Assembly (NCBI GenBank): GCA_020634895.1
Contig: JACKAV010000007.1
Coordinates: 1 to 64,000, forward strand
Direction of reading: 5' to 3'
DNA length: 64,000 nt
Source of the DNA: Anaerolineales bacterium
GTDB taxonomy: Bacteria > Chloroflexota > Anaerolineae > Anaerolineales > Villigracilaceae
Made by a program: the position numbers and the translations under genes. Each line of letters begins with the position of its first letter. Position 1 is the stretch's first letter. Shown one piece after another: positions 25,976 through 34,318 of this stretch. A model generated the notes under the pieces. That model did no database searches and was not told where the DNA came from. It worked only from the letters and a program-made list of their open reading frames with translations.

Positions 25976-27055
25976 TCACTTGCCCTTACTCTTCTTCCCG
26001 TTCTCTTCTTCCACGCGACCAAAGATCATGCGTCCTGCGGCGGTTTGGAGGACTTTGGTGATGTTGACTTCCATGTATTCGCCGATATAGTCGCGTCCGT
26101 TTTCGACCACGACCATCGTGCCGTCGTCCATGTAGCCGACGCCCTGTCCGTGTTCCTTGCCTTCCTGCATGATATTGATGCGCAGAATTTCGCCCGGCAA
26201 AACAACGGATTTGACCGCATTCGCCAGTTCGTTGATGTTGAGGACTGTCACGCCCTGAAGTTCAGCGACGCGGTTGAGATTGTAGTCATTGGTCAGCACC
26301 GGACATTTGAGTTGTTTGCCGAGAACGACGAGTTTATCGTCCACCTCGCGCACGCCGTCCACGTTGATATCCGAAATGCGGACGAGAAGATTGGGGAGTT
26401 TTTGCAGTTCTGCGAGAACTTCCATGCCGCGGCGCCCGCGTTGACGGCGGAGTCCATCGGGAGAGTCCGCAATATATTGGAGTTCATTCAGAACAAAACG
26501 TGGGATGAGCAGCGTCCCCGGCAGAAAGCCGGTTTTGGCGATGTCAGACACACGCCCGTCGATGATGACGCTGGTATCGAGCAGAATATTGCGGTTAAGG
26601 TTGCTCCAGGAGGATGAACCGCCGCCTTCGCTGCGTCCGCTTAGGGCGCTGAGCAGACCCATGATGTCGCCCTGCCGCATCACAAAAAGTGAAACGCCGA
26701 AATAAGCGAAGATCAAAACGCCAAGGAACGGCAATATCTGATTGAACGGCTGCGGCAGCATGGAAAGCGGAAATGCCAGCAATGCGGCGATCAACAAGCC
26801 GACGACAAGTCCTGTTAACCCGGCGAAGAGACTTTCAGCGGTCATTCTTCCCAGCAGGGAGCGGATCGCTCTCGCGGGGCGGGTGGTGAAATAAGGGGTA
26901 AGGATCAGCCCCGTTAATGCGCCAACCAAACTGAAGAGGACCGTCGTACGGAGGGCATTTTCTGGTGTAAATCTTGAAAGGTCAAATCCAAGGTATCCCC
27001 CCGAAATTGCCAGTACGATCATCCCAATAATGCGAAAAATAAATTCAAGACTCAT
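25976..27055 (-). CDS. YacL-type PIN/TRAM-domain membrane protein
   Basis: 359 residues. Four membrane helices in residues 1-125, then a PIN nuclease-fold domain starting LLDTSVIIDGRVSDI, with acidic residues at Asp (DTS), Glu (NELQYI) and Asp (VLTNDYNLN), then a C-terminal TRAM domain (GEILRINIMQEGKEHGQGVGYMDDGTMVVVE). This is the architecture of B. subtilis YacL. The PIN domain is probably an RNase and TRAM binds RNA; the in vivo target is unknown. An AAGGAG site precedes the ATG. Confidence 0.9.
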   Translation of the reverse strand: MSLEFIFRIIGMIVLAISGGYLGFDLSRFTPENALRTTVLFSLVGALTGLILTPYFTTRPARAIRSLLGRMTAESLFAGLTGLVVGLLIAALLAFPLSMLPQPFNQILPFLGVLIFAYFGVSLFVMRQGDIMGLLSALSGRSEGGGSSSWSNLNRNILLDTSVIIDGRVSDIAKTGFLPGTLLIPRFVLNELQYIADSPDGLRRQRGRRGMEVLAELQKLPNLLVRISDINVDGVREVDDKLVVLGKQLKCPVLTNDYNLNRVAELQGVTVLNINELANAVKSVVLPGEILRINIMQEGKEHGQGVGYMDDGTMVVVENGRDYIGEYMEVNITKVLQTAAGRMIFGRVEEENGKKSKGK

Positions 27056-27199
27056 GATAACTCCTTAAAATAATAATGATGTCATGATAGCATGGCTGAT
27101 ACCCTCCGTCAATTGCAGTTGCAGTTTATTTATATTAAATTGATATAATCACCCACTCAGTGCGTTTTTTTGTAGAAATATATGCTTTCGAGAAGTCCC

Positions 27200-28204
27200 A
27201 TGAACCTGTTTGATACCCTTAACCGTCCCTTGCGCGATTTGCGCATATCCGTAACAGACCGATGCAACTTTCGCTGTGTGTATTGCATGCCCAAGGAAGT
27301 TTTCGGTCCGGATTATCAATTTTTGCAGCGTGATAAAGTCCTGACCTTTGAAGAGATCACCCGCCTTGCACGTATTTTCGTTCCGTTCGGTGTGAAGAAG
27401 ATTCGTCTCACCGGCGGCGAACCGCTTGTGCGCAAGGATTTTCCTGAGCTCGTTGCCATGCTGTCGGAGATTCCCAACCTTGACCTGACCATGACCACCA
27501 ACGGTTCACTCCTGCCCCGGTTCGCGGATCAGCTCAAAAGGTCCGGGTTGAAGCGAGTGACTGTCAGCCTTGATTCGCTGGACAATGAAATCTTCAAGTC
27601 CATGAACGATGTGGATTTTCCCGTCGAAAAAGTGATCGAAGGCATGGATGCCGCCAAAGCTGCAGGGCTTGAGCCGATCAAGGTCAACATGGTGGTCAAG
27701 CGCGGCGTGAACGAGAAAAGCATTTTGCCGATGGCGCGTTTCTTCCGCGAGAAGGGCTACATCCTGCGCTTTATCGAATATATGGATGTGGGTCACACCA
27801 ACGGCTGGCGTATGAAAGAGGTGGTCTCTGCGAAAGAGATCGTCGATATTATCAATGCAGAAATGCCGCTCGAGCCGATTGACCCGAACTACCCCGGCGA
27901 AGTGGCAAAGCGTTGGCGATATAAAGACGGTAACGGCGAGATCGGTTTGGTCGCATCTGTGACGCAGGCATTTTGCCGCGATTGCAACCGCGCGCGTCTT
28001 TCTGCGGAAGGGCAGCTTTATACCTGTCTGTTCGCCGTCAAGGGACATGACTTCCGCGATATGCTCCGCAGCGGCGCGTCGGATGAAGAGATCGCGCACA
28101 AGATCGAAAACATCTGGGGCAAACGCGCAGACCGTTATTCGGAGATCCGCTCTGAGAATACGATCCCACTTCCCAAAGTGGAGATGTCGCACATCGGCGG
28201 ATAA
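27200..28204 (+). CDS. moaA: GTP 3',8-cyclase MoaA (molybdenum cofactor synthesis)
   Basis: Radical SAM enzyme of the first step of molybdopterin synthesis. The SAM 4Fe-4S cluster is held by Cys22, Cys26 and Cys29 (CNFRCVYC). The second cluster region is FCRDCNRARLSAEGQLYTCLF, and the chain ends in the Gly-Gly tail needed for activity. The ATG at 27200 gives the usual N-terminus (MNLFDTLNRPLRDLRISVTDRC); an in-frame ATG at 27182 would add six residues. No other moa gene is in the window. A HAD phosphatase follows after 9 nt. Confidence 0.94.
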   Translation: MNLFDTLNRPLRDLRISVTDRCNFRCVYCMPKEVFGPDYQFLQRDKVLTFEEITRLARIFVPFGVKKIRLTGGEPLVRKDFPELVAMLSEIPNLDLTMTTNGSLLPRFADQLKRSGLKRVTVSLDSLDNEIFKSMNDVDFPVEKVIEGMDAAKAAGLEPIKVNMVVKRGVNEKSILPMARFFREKGYILRFIEYMDVGHTNGWRMKEVVSAKEIVDIINAEMPLEPIDPNYPGEVAKRWRYKDGNGEIGLVASVTQAFCRDCNRARLSAEGQLYTCLFAVKGHDFRDMLRSGASDEEIAHKIENIWGKRADRYSEIRSENTIPLPKVEMSHIGG

Positions 28205-28213
28205 GCGAGACTC

Positions 28214-28930
28214 ATGGAATCAAAACGCATCAAAGCCATCCTGTTCGACCTTGACGGAACACTCCGCCTAAACGTCCCTTCAGGCAGTGTGGTTTTCCTC
28301 GAATACCTCAAAAGCATCAACGTCCATTTTTCGGATGAAGATAAGACCCGCGCCGAACGATGGGAACATTTTTACTTTGCCAATTCGCTCGAGATCCAAA
28401 AAGATAAAGAAACCTTCAAACATGAATCCAAAGAGTTTTGGGTCAACTTCGCAAGGCGGCGTCTTGTTGCGCTTGGCATCGATCCGAAAATCGCAAAAGA
28501 ACTCGCCCCCGAGGTTTCAGAACATATGGGGAAGAATTACAACCCCGAAGTGTATATCCCCGAAGAAGCGCCCCAGCTGCTTTCAAGCCTGAGAGATTCT
28601 GGTTATATCCTGGGCGTGGTATCCAATCGCGATGAACCGTATCACAAGGAGTTGCAGGAACTCAAGCTCGACTCCTATTTCAATTTCATATTGGCTGCCG
28701 GAGAGGTCCAATCCTTCAAACCTGATTTGCGCATCTTCCAACGCGGATTGGAACTGGCGGGATCCGCGGCGCATGAAACGATGTACGTTGGGGATAATTA
28801 CTATGCAGATGTGGTCGGTTCGCATCGTGCCGGACTTATGCCTGTTCTCTTCGACCCGAGCATTCTCTTCCCCGATGCGGATTGCGTGGTCATACATACG
28901 TTCAATGAACTACACCAGCATTTGATATAG
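28214..28930 (+). CDS. HAD-superfamily hydrolase
   Basis: 238 residues. Motif I is ILFDLDGTLRLNVPSG, motif II VVSNRD, motif III Lys in QSFKPDLRIF, and motif IV YVGDNYYADVVGSHRAG; a helical cap lies between. It is a soluble phosphatase or phosphoglycolate-phosphatase-like enzyme of unknown substrate. Cotranscribed with moaA (9-nt gap), but no functional link to the cofactor is evident. Confidence 0.85.
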   Translation: MESKRIKAILFDLDGTLRLNVPSGSVVFLEYLKSINVHFSDEDKTRAERWEHFYFANSLEIQKDKETFKHESKEFWVNFARRRLVALGIDPKIAKELAPEVSEHMGKNYNPEVYIPEEAPQLLSSLRDSGYILGVVSNRDEPYHKELQELKLDSYFNFILAAGEVQSFKPDLRIFQRGLELAGSAAHETMYVGDNYYADVVGSHRAGLMPVLFDPSILFPDADCVVIHTFNELHQHLI

Positions 28931-28958
28931 AAGTTCTTCATTGATATAACAACTTTGG

Positions 28959-28985
28959 AATACCGCGGAGACACTTCGCGGTATT
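28959..28985 (+). terminator. Hairpin after the moaA-HAD operon
   Basis: Nine-bp stem AATACCGCG/CGCGGTATT with a 9-nt loop; only a short T-rich flank. Confidence 0.55.
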
Positions 28986-29024
28986 CGCGTTAAAATCAAA
29001 ACGAATCGACAAAAGGAGAGTCTC

Positions 29025-30374
29025 ATGGCTTGGGATCAAAAGATTTTACGCATCGTGCGGATTCGGAATTCGCAGAAGAAAGGCGTGCTGGCAAAACTGC
29101 TGACCGCCATTGCTGAGGCCGGCGGGAATATCGGCAGCATGGTCTTGTTGACCGAGACCTCGCAGCATGTTGTACGCGACATCACCATTACCGCGGAAGA
29201 CGAAAAAAGCCTTGCCGCAGTTCTAAGCGCAATGGAAGTCAACGAAGGCACAAAGATCATCGAGGTGCGCGATGAGGTGCTGGAACTGCATCAGAAGGGG
29301 AAGATTGCCATCCGTTCGCGCTACCCCATCGAATCGTTGACCACGCTGCGGCGTGTCTACACCCCCGGCGTGGCGGAGGTCTGCAACCGCATTGCGAAAG
29401 ACCCGTCTCAGGCGCGGCTTTATACGAGCATCAGTCACATGGTTGCCATCGTCACTGATGGAACGGCAGTGTTGGGGTTGGGCGACATCGGTCCGCTGGC
29501 GGGAATGCCTGTGATGGAAGGCAAAGCCATGCTCATGGAAACGTTGGTGGGACTTTCAGGCATTCCGATTCTATTGAACACAAAAGACACGGATGAAATA
29601 GTCAACGCCATTGCAGCGATTGCCCCAACCTTTGCCGCCATTCAGCTTGAAGATATTTCCGCGCCGCGATGTTTCGAGATCGAAGAGCGGTTGCAAGCCA
29701 TGTTGGATATTCCCGTCATGCACGACGACCAGCACGGCACGGCGGTTGTCTCTACGGCGGCGATGATGGTTGCCACGCGCGAAACGGGCATGGATATGAA
29801 GAAAGCGGTCATCGGGCAGATCGGGCTTGGGGCGGCTGGGCAGGCCATCGGTCAGATGGTGATGCGTTTGACGGGGAATCCGGTCTATGGCGCGGATTTG
29901 AGTCCAGAGGCGTTGGATCGTTTTGAAAAAGCTGGCGGAGTCAAATCTGACCTGAAAAAGATTATGGCGAAGTGCGACATTGTGGTGGCAACGACCGGCG
30001 CGCCGAATCTCATCAAGCCCGAGATGGTGCGCAAGGGACAGATCATCCTCGCGCTCTCGAACCCGAATTCAGAGATCGACCCGGAAGTTGCGATGGAACG
30101 CGGCGCGGCGTTTGCAGCGGATGGAAAGTCGGTGAACAATGTGCTGGGTTTTCCCGGAATCTTTCGCGGCGCAGTGGATGCGAACGCGCCGCGCATCACG
30201 CAGGAGATGCTGGTGGCTGCGGCGGAGACGATCGCACGCATGACGCCGCATGGCGAGTTGGTGCCGAGTCCGCTTGATAAGCAGGTTCATCTTGCGGTTG
30301 CGCGTGCCGTGGCGGATACGGCATTTAAACAGGGAATTGCCCGCGCGGATTATGTTCCGTACGTGGAAGAATAA
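29025..30374 (+). CDS. NAD-dependent malic enzyme with N-terminal ACT domain
   Basis: Oxidatively decarboxylates malate to pyruvate. Residues 1-85 form an ACT regulatory domain (ILRIVRIRNSQKKGVLAKLLTAIAEAGGNIGSM), suggesting allosteric control by an amino acid. The catalytic part has RRVYTPGVAEVC, TDGTAVLGLGDIG, the metal-binding LEDISAPRCFEIE and HDDQHGTAVV, and the NAD motif GLGAAGQAIG. 449 residues matches the bacterial short malic enzyme plus ACT. An AAAGGAGAG site precedes the ATG. A DUF606 transporter gene follows after 36 nt. Confidence 0.93.
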   Translation: MAWDQKILRIVRIRNSQKKGVLAKLLTAIAEAGGNIGSMVLLTETSQHVVRDITITAEDEKSLAAVLSAMEVNEGTKIIEVRDEVLELHQKGKIAIRSRYPIESLTTLRRVYTPGVAEVCNRIAKDPSQARLYTSISHMVAIVTDGTAVLGLGDIGPLAGMPVMEGKAMLMETLVGLSGIPILLNTKDTDEIVNAIAAIAPTFAAIQLEDISAPRCFEIEERLQAMLDIPVMHDDQHGTAVVSTAAMMVATRETGMDMKKAVIGQIGLGAAGQAIGQMVMRLTGNPVYGADLSPEALDRFEKAGGVKSDLKKIMAKCDIVVATTGAPNLIKPEMVRKGQIILALSNPNSEIDPEVAMERGAAFAADGKSVNNVLGFPGIFRGAVDANAPRITQEMLVAAAETIARMTPHGELVPSPLDKQVHLAVARAVADTAFKQGIARADYVPYVEE

Positions 30375-30410
30375 ATTGACGTGGGGGCGACCCTGCAAAA
30401 AAGGAATTTT

Positions 30411-30845
30411 ATGGATACTCTTTTCTTTATCATCTTGATCGGTTTGGCGGGTGGAATGGCGATCGGTGTGCAGGGACCTTTGTCCAGCATCATCACGCAG
30501 AAATTGGGCGCATTGGAAAGTGTTTTCATCATCCACATTGGCGGGGCGATCGCGTCTTTGATCCCGATGGCGTTCATTGGATCGCGGCTTGGCGAGTGGA
30601 AGAATGTTCCGTGGTATGCGCTCGCCGCGGGCGCTTTGGGATTGATCGTGATCACAGTGATGGGATATACGATTCCCCGCATCGGCGCGGCGGGCGCATT
30701 GATCAGTTTGATGGCGGGACAAATTCTGGTTGCGGCTCTTCTTGACCATTTCGGTCTGCTCGGCATGACCGCGCGGACGATCGACCTTCAACGCATCATT
30801 GGGTTTGGGGTGGTCATCTTCGGCGTGTGGCTGACGGTGCGATAA
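30411..30845 (+). CDS. DMT-superfamily (DUF606/YdcZ) membrane protein
   Basis: 144 residues with four or five hydrophobic helices, matching the small DUF606 group of drug/metabolite transporters (GLAGGMAIGVQGPLSSIITQKLGALESVFIIHIGGAIASL). These usually dimerise to form a transporter; the substrate is unknown. AAGGAA lies upstream of the ATG. It follows the malic enzyme on the same strand, so organic acid export is a possibility only. Confidence 0.85.
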   Translation: MDTLFFIILIGLAGGMAIGVQGPLSSIITQKLGALESVFIIHIGGAIASLIPMAFIGSRLGEWKNVPWYALAAGALGLIVITVMGYTIPRIGAAGALISLMAGQILVAALLDHFGLLGMTARTIDLQRIIGFGVVIFGVWLTVR

Positions 30846-30868
30846 AAAATTTAGGAGAATAGAATGAC

Positions 30869-30896
30869 AAAAAGACCGCCTTGGCGGTCTTTTTGT
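30869..30896 (+). terminator. Terminator after the malic enzyme operon
   Basis: 12-bp stem AAAAAGACCGCC/GGCGGTCTTTTT, 2-nt apparent loop, T run. Confidence 0.9.
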
Positions 30897-31034
30897 TTGG
30901 CGGTTGAGCATTATCGAATCTTTAATGACACATATTGCGGATAACAAGATTGTTTGTTGAACTTTCAAATTTGGCAGTTGTAGGGTGTTTTACGAAGAGT
31001 AAAATTTTCTAAAAAATCCATCAGGAGAACATTT

Positions 31035-32366
31035 ATGAAACATCATGCCATTGCGAAATTGTCATTGTTATTGGCACTTTTGCTAACTGCCTGTCAGGGA
31101 GGGACACCAGCAACAGACGCACCCGCCGCAACCAGCGCTCCAACGAATACTGCCCTGCCAACCGATACGCCATTGCCAACGGTTACTCCGACCCGACCTC
31201 CGCTGCCGACGCAGAATCCGTTCGATAAAGGGACTGGCACTCTGCAGTCGGGGAATGGCAGAGCAGAAGTTGACCTGAAAATCGTTAACAATACCGACGA
31301 ACTCCTGCTGATCAACTGGATCAACTTTGAGGGACAGGCTGAATCGTTCACCCAGGTTGGTCCTCAAAGCGCCACTTCTATCGGCACATACAGCACGCAT
31401 GCCTGGCAGGTGGTGGATAAAAGCGGAAATGTGATCTCGGAATTTGTGGCGACCAGCGAAAAACGACAGGTCTTTGAGATCGGATCCGACCTGCAGGTTG
31501 TGTATCAGCCAACGCCTCTTCCCGCGCCGACGTTTGGTCCTGACATCCCGGCTTCGGAACGCGCCTACGCCGACCGCCCCGACGATTATCCCGACTTGTA
31601 TCAATTCCATGTTTTGTACGTCATACCAGCCGACGCAAAGGATCGCCAGATGGATACTGACGGTACGATTGCCCGCTCCGTCGATGCGGTTAACGAGTGG
31701 TTTTCCGAGCAGTCCGGCGGGTCAACTGTGCGTTTTGATACGTATCAGGGTCAATTGGATATAACCTTTGTCCAATTGGAAATGACAAATAGAGAGTTCC
31801 TCGATAATACGGTTGAGGCGTATGGAAGCAATGTTTTCAACCGCGATTATCTTGAACAGACATTGGACAGGATGAGAGTGTTCAGACCCGGCAAAATCTA
31901 CGTCGCATTCTTTGACGTCAGTTCCGCCCCGAATGCCTGCGCCGACGCTTCGCATTTCCCGGACCTTCCCGGGCGTCTGGCTGGGATGTATCCTGTTGCG
32001 AACAATGCCGGCTATTCATGCACCAATGACCATTATGGTGTGGGAGATCCTTTTGGAGATATGGGTGTGATTCACGAGATGGTCCACTCTCTGGGATTTG
32101 CCGCGAAATGTAGCAAGAACCACGCCAGCGCGGACAATATCTCTCATACCGGCGATGATTATCGCGACCTGATGTGGGCTCCCTCCCCCGGCTATTCAGG
32201 TCCCTGGTGGGATGCCGCCAACATGCAGCTCGACCCGGGCAACGATGATTATTACAATCACAATATTCCAAACTGCCCAGACCTTGCAAAGAGCGCTTTC
32301 CTTGAGCCGGTTCCGGAAGATGCCCAATTACCGGTCGGCTGGCCAGAGGAATGGAAACTGCCGTAG
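31035..32366 (+). CDS. Lipoprotein with HExxH zinc-protease-like domain
   Basis: 443 residues. A signal peptide ends in the lipobox LLTAC, then a Thr/Pro-rich stalk (residues 25-65). The region VIHEMVHSLGF carries HExxH at His347-His351, the pattern of zincin metalloproteases; a plausible third His lies downstream. Residues 70-150 form a beta-rich domain (KIVNNTDELLLINWINFEGQ) like a VHL-beta/TonB-type capping domain. No named family is recognised. Probably a surface-exposed protease. Confidence 0.78.
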   Translation: MKHHAIAKLSLLLALLLTACQGGTPATDAPAATSAPTNTALPTDTPLPTVTPTRPPLPTQNPFDKGTGTLQSGNGRAEVDLKIVNNTDELLLINWINFEGQAESFTQVGPQSATSIGTYSTHAWQVVDKSGNVISEFVATSEKRQVFEIGSDLQVVYQPTPLPAPTFGPDIPASERAYADRPDDYPDLYQFHVLYVIPADAKDRQMDTDGTIARSVDAVNEWFSEQSGGSTVRFDTYQGQLDITFVQLEMTNREFLDNTVEAYGSNVFNRDYLEQTLDRMRVFRPGKIYVAFFDVSSAPNACADASHFPDLPGRLAGMYPVANNAGYSCTNDHYGVGDPFGDMGVIHEMVHSLGFAAKCSKNHASADNISHTGDDYRDLMWAPSPGYSGPWWDAANMQLDPGNDDYYNHNIPNCPDLAKSAFLEPVPEDAQLPVGWPEEWKLP

Positions 32367-32384
32367 CACATTATCCCGAAACAA

Positions 32385-32415
32385 AAAGACGGAAGATTTT
32401 GAATCTTCCGTCTTT
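32385..32415. terminator. Bidirectional terminator
   Basis: 13-bp stem AAAGACGGAAGAT/ATCTTCCGTCTTT between convergent genes, T-rich on the plus side and A-rich before the stem. Confidence 0.85.
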
Positions 32416-32433
32416 CTTCTTTTATCTTTCCTG

Positions 32434-34308
32434 TTACTCCATCGTCACAATATGTTCGTGGATCAAATGCGAGTAACGGTTCTGCAAACGGATGAAGTGG
32501 TTTTGGATCGCGTCCGCTTCGGAGCCTTCGAGGACGAGGAACTTGCCTTTCTCCACGCCTTCGCGGGCGATCTCGCGGCACACGGCTTCAGTGACGAGTT
32601 CCGCCAACAGCACCTGCCCCGTTATGGATGTGTCGAGGCGGTTGTTCTCATCCAGATACATTCTCACAGATGGGGCATTCGTCGCGATGACAATGCTCGA
32701 ATTGACGCGGTCAAAGTAAACGCGCTGGCGCGGGTCCATGCGGTCATCGAAGCGGATGTCGTTGAACAACGCGTTGTTGCTCCGCGAAGGCGACTCGACC
32801 AGCGCCTCTTTCTTGGAGTGGACCTGAACCATCGCCTGTGCGTGCAGTCTGCCCAGAAGCGCGGTGATGATACCTTCCTCGCCGACCTGCCTGCCTTCCA
32901 CGCGTACATGCGCTTCGCCGACGGTTGGGTCTTCCTTGTGCGGCTTCAATACAACCTGCGGTGTTTGAACGATCACTTCCTCACTGTTCGATGAGATGTT
33001 GACAATGCTGCCGTCCTCGGCTTCTTTTGTGATGTCGGCGCGCAAGATGAGAGTGAGTATCTTGCCGGTTTGCACATATGCACGTTCGGGCACAAAGACC
33101 ATGCCTGAATCCGGCAGGTGGATCTGGGTATCGCCTTCCCTGCGGTTGGTCAACTCGCTGAGCGCAATGTGATTCAACTCATGCAGGGCGCGGTCGATCT
33201 TTTGCCGTAGTTTTTTATCGAGCTTGGTCTGCTCTTCGCGCAGGGCGTGTTTGCGTTCCCGTTCGATCAACGGCTCGAGTTTTGCTTCCACAGCGAGCTT
33301 CACCGCCTTCGCGAACGGATGCGACCAGTTGATGCCGTCACGGGTGGCGGTCAGGACGGGTTCGTCATTTTTCAACAGCTCATGCAGATAATCGCATTGC
33401 AGTGTTCCGTAGAAATAGGCAGCCACCGGGTCATTCTCGTACTTGAACATGGTCAGCGAAACGACCATCCCTTTGCTGATAACCAGCAGACCGCCATCCG
33501 CGTAATCGCCTTCCTCTCCGCGTGTGGAAAGCTGAATGGACGAGCGATACAGCTCCAGTTTTACCGAGGCGGGAAATTCGGGAATCTTGATGCGTTCGCT
33601 CAGCACTTTATCGCCCTTGGGCGCCTTATAACTGAGCGTGTGCTCCATGCGGATTTCCCCATCCCTGCCGATATCGCGCAGGATGATCCTCCGCCGCGGA
33701 TTGCTCATGATCGGGCGGAGTTCGAAATGTCGTTGCAAATAATTGCGGAAGTTATCGAACTGCGGAACCTTCACGTCATTGCGCGAAACAATGACCTCAA
33801 TGATTGTCCCGTTGCCTTCATGTATTCCATACTTTTGCCTGATCGGAACCAACGCCCGCACAGGTTCATCGAGCGTAAATGTCGGCACGCCGTTCTTGAC
33901 GAGCAGCGAACACGAATAGAAATTCCCGCCCTTGAACGAGCGGACATATCCATGCCCCAGCCCAAAGATGGAATCCTTAAGTCCGCGCCCCCACATGCCA
34001 CGCACATTCTTATCTTCCTTGATGCCGCTGGTCGCTTCGCCGTAAGTTCCCACCACCTTGTCCATGCGCGAATCGTTCATGCCCTCGGCAAGGTCCCATA
34101 CGCGGATGATCGAGTTCTTGTGCTTGCGTTGTACGTCGATATAGATCTCGCCGCCTACAGACCAGCCCGCCTGTTCGAGGCGCGAGTAACTGTCGTTGCT
34201 ATTGGTAATGATTTCCACCAGTGCGCGGAACACGTCTTTGCGAATCGCCTGATCAGCCTGTTGGATCGCAACACGGTCGGCGTACTGTAATTTTCTACTT
34301 CCTGCCAT
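32434..34308 (-). CDS. GHKL (HSP90/MORC-like) ATPase
   Basis: 624 residues, soluble. The Bergerat ATP site has the N-box EIITNSND (Glu32, Asn36, Asp39), the G1 box VWDLAEGM (Asp72, Gly76) and the lid GMWGRGLKDS (Gly107-Arg-Gly-Leu-Lys111), as in prokaryotic MORC and HSP90-like ATPases. An S5-like transducer region follows, then an Ig-like beta domain (about 415-495) and a C-terminal helical domain. Binding of ATP should drive dimer clamp closure. The gene starts 10 nt after the stop of the H1-like gene, so they form one operon. MORC relatives act on DNA or in restriction-linked systems; its role here is unknown. Confidence 0.8.
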   Translation of the reverse strand: MAGSRKLQYADRVAIQQADQAIRKDVFRALVEIITNSNDSYSRLEQAGWSVGGEIYIDVQRKHKNSIIRVWDLAEGMNDSRMDKVVGTYGEATSGIKEDKNVRGMWGRGLKDSIFGLGHGYVRSFKGGNFYSCSLLVKNGVPTFTLDEPVRALVPIRQKYGIHEGNGTIIEVIVSRNDVKVPQFDNFRNYLQRHFELRPIMSNPRRRIILRDIGRDGEIRMEHTLSYKAPKGDKVLSERIKIPEFPASVKLELYRSSIQLSTRGEEGDYADGGLLVISKGMVVSLTMFKYENDPVAAYFYGTLQCDYLHELLKNDEPVLTATRDGINWSHPFAKAVKLAVEAKLEPLIERERKHALREEQTKLDKKLRQKIDRALHELNHIALSELTNRREGDTQIHLPDSGMVFVPERAYVQTGKILTLILRADITKEAEDGSIVNISSNSEEVIVQTPQVVLKPHKEDPTVGEAHVRVEGRQVGEEGIITALLGRLHAQAMVQVHSKKEALVESPSRSNNALFNDIRFDDRMDPRQRVYFDRVNSSIVIATNAPSVRMYLDENNRLDTSITGQVLLAELVTEAVCREIAREGVEKGKFLVLEGSEADAIQNHFIRLQNRYSHLIHEHIVTME

Positions 34309-34318
34309 ATATTTCTTG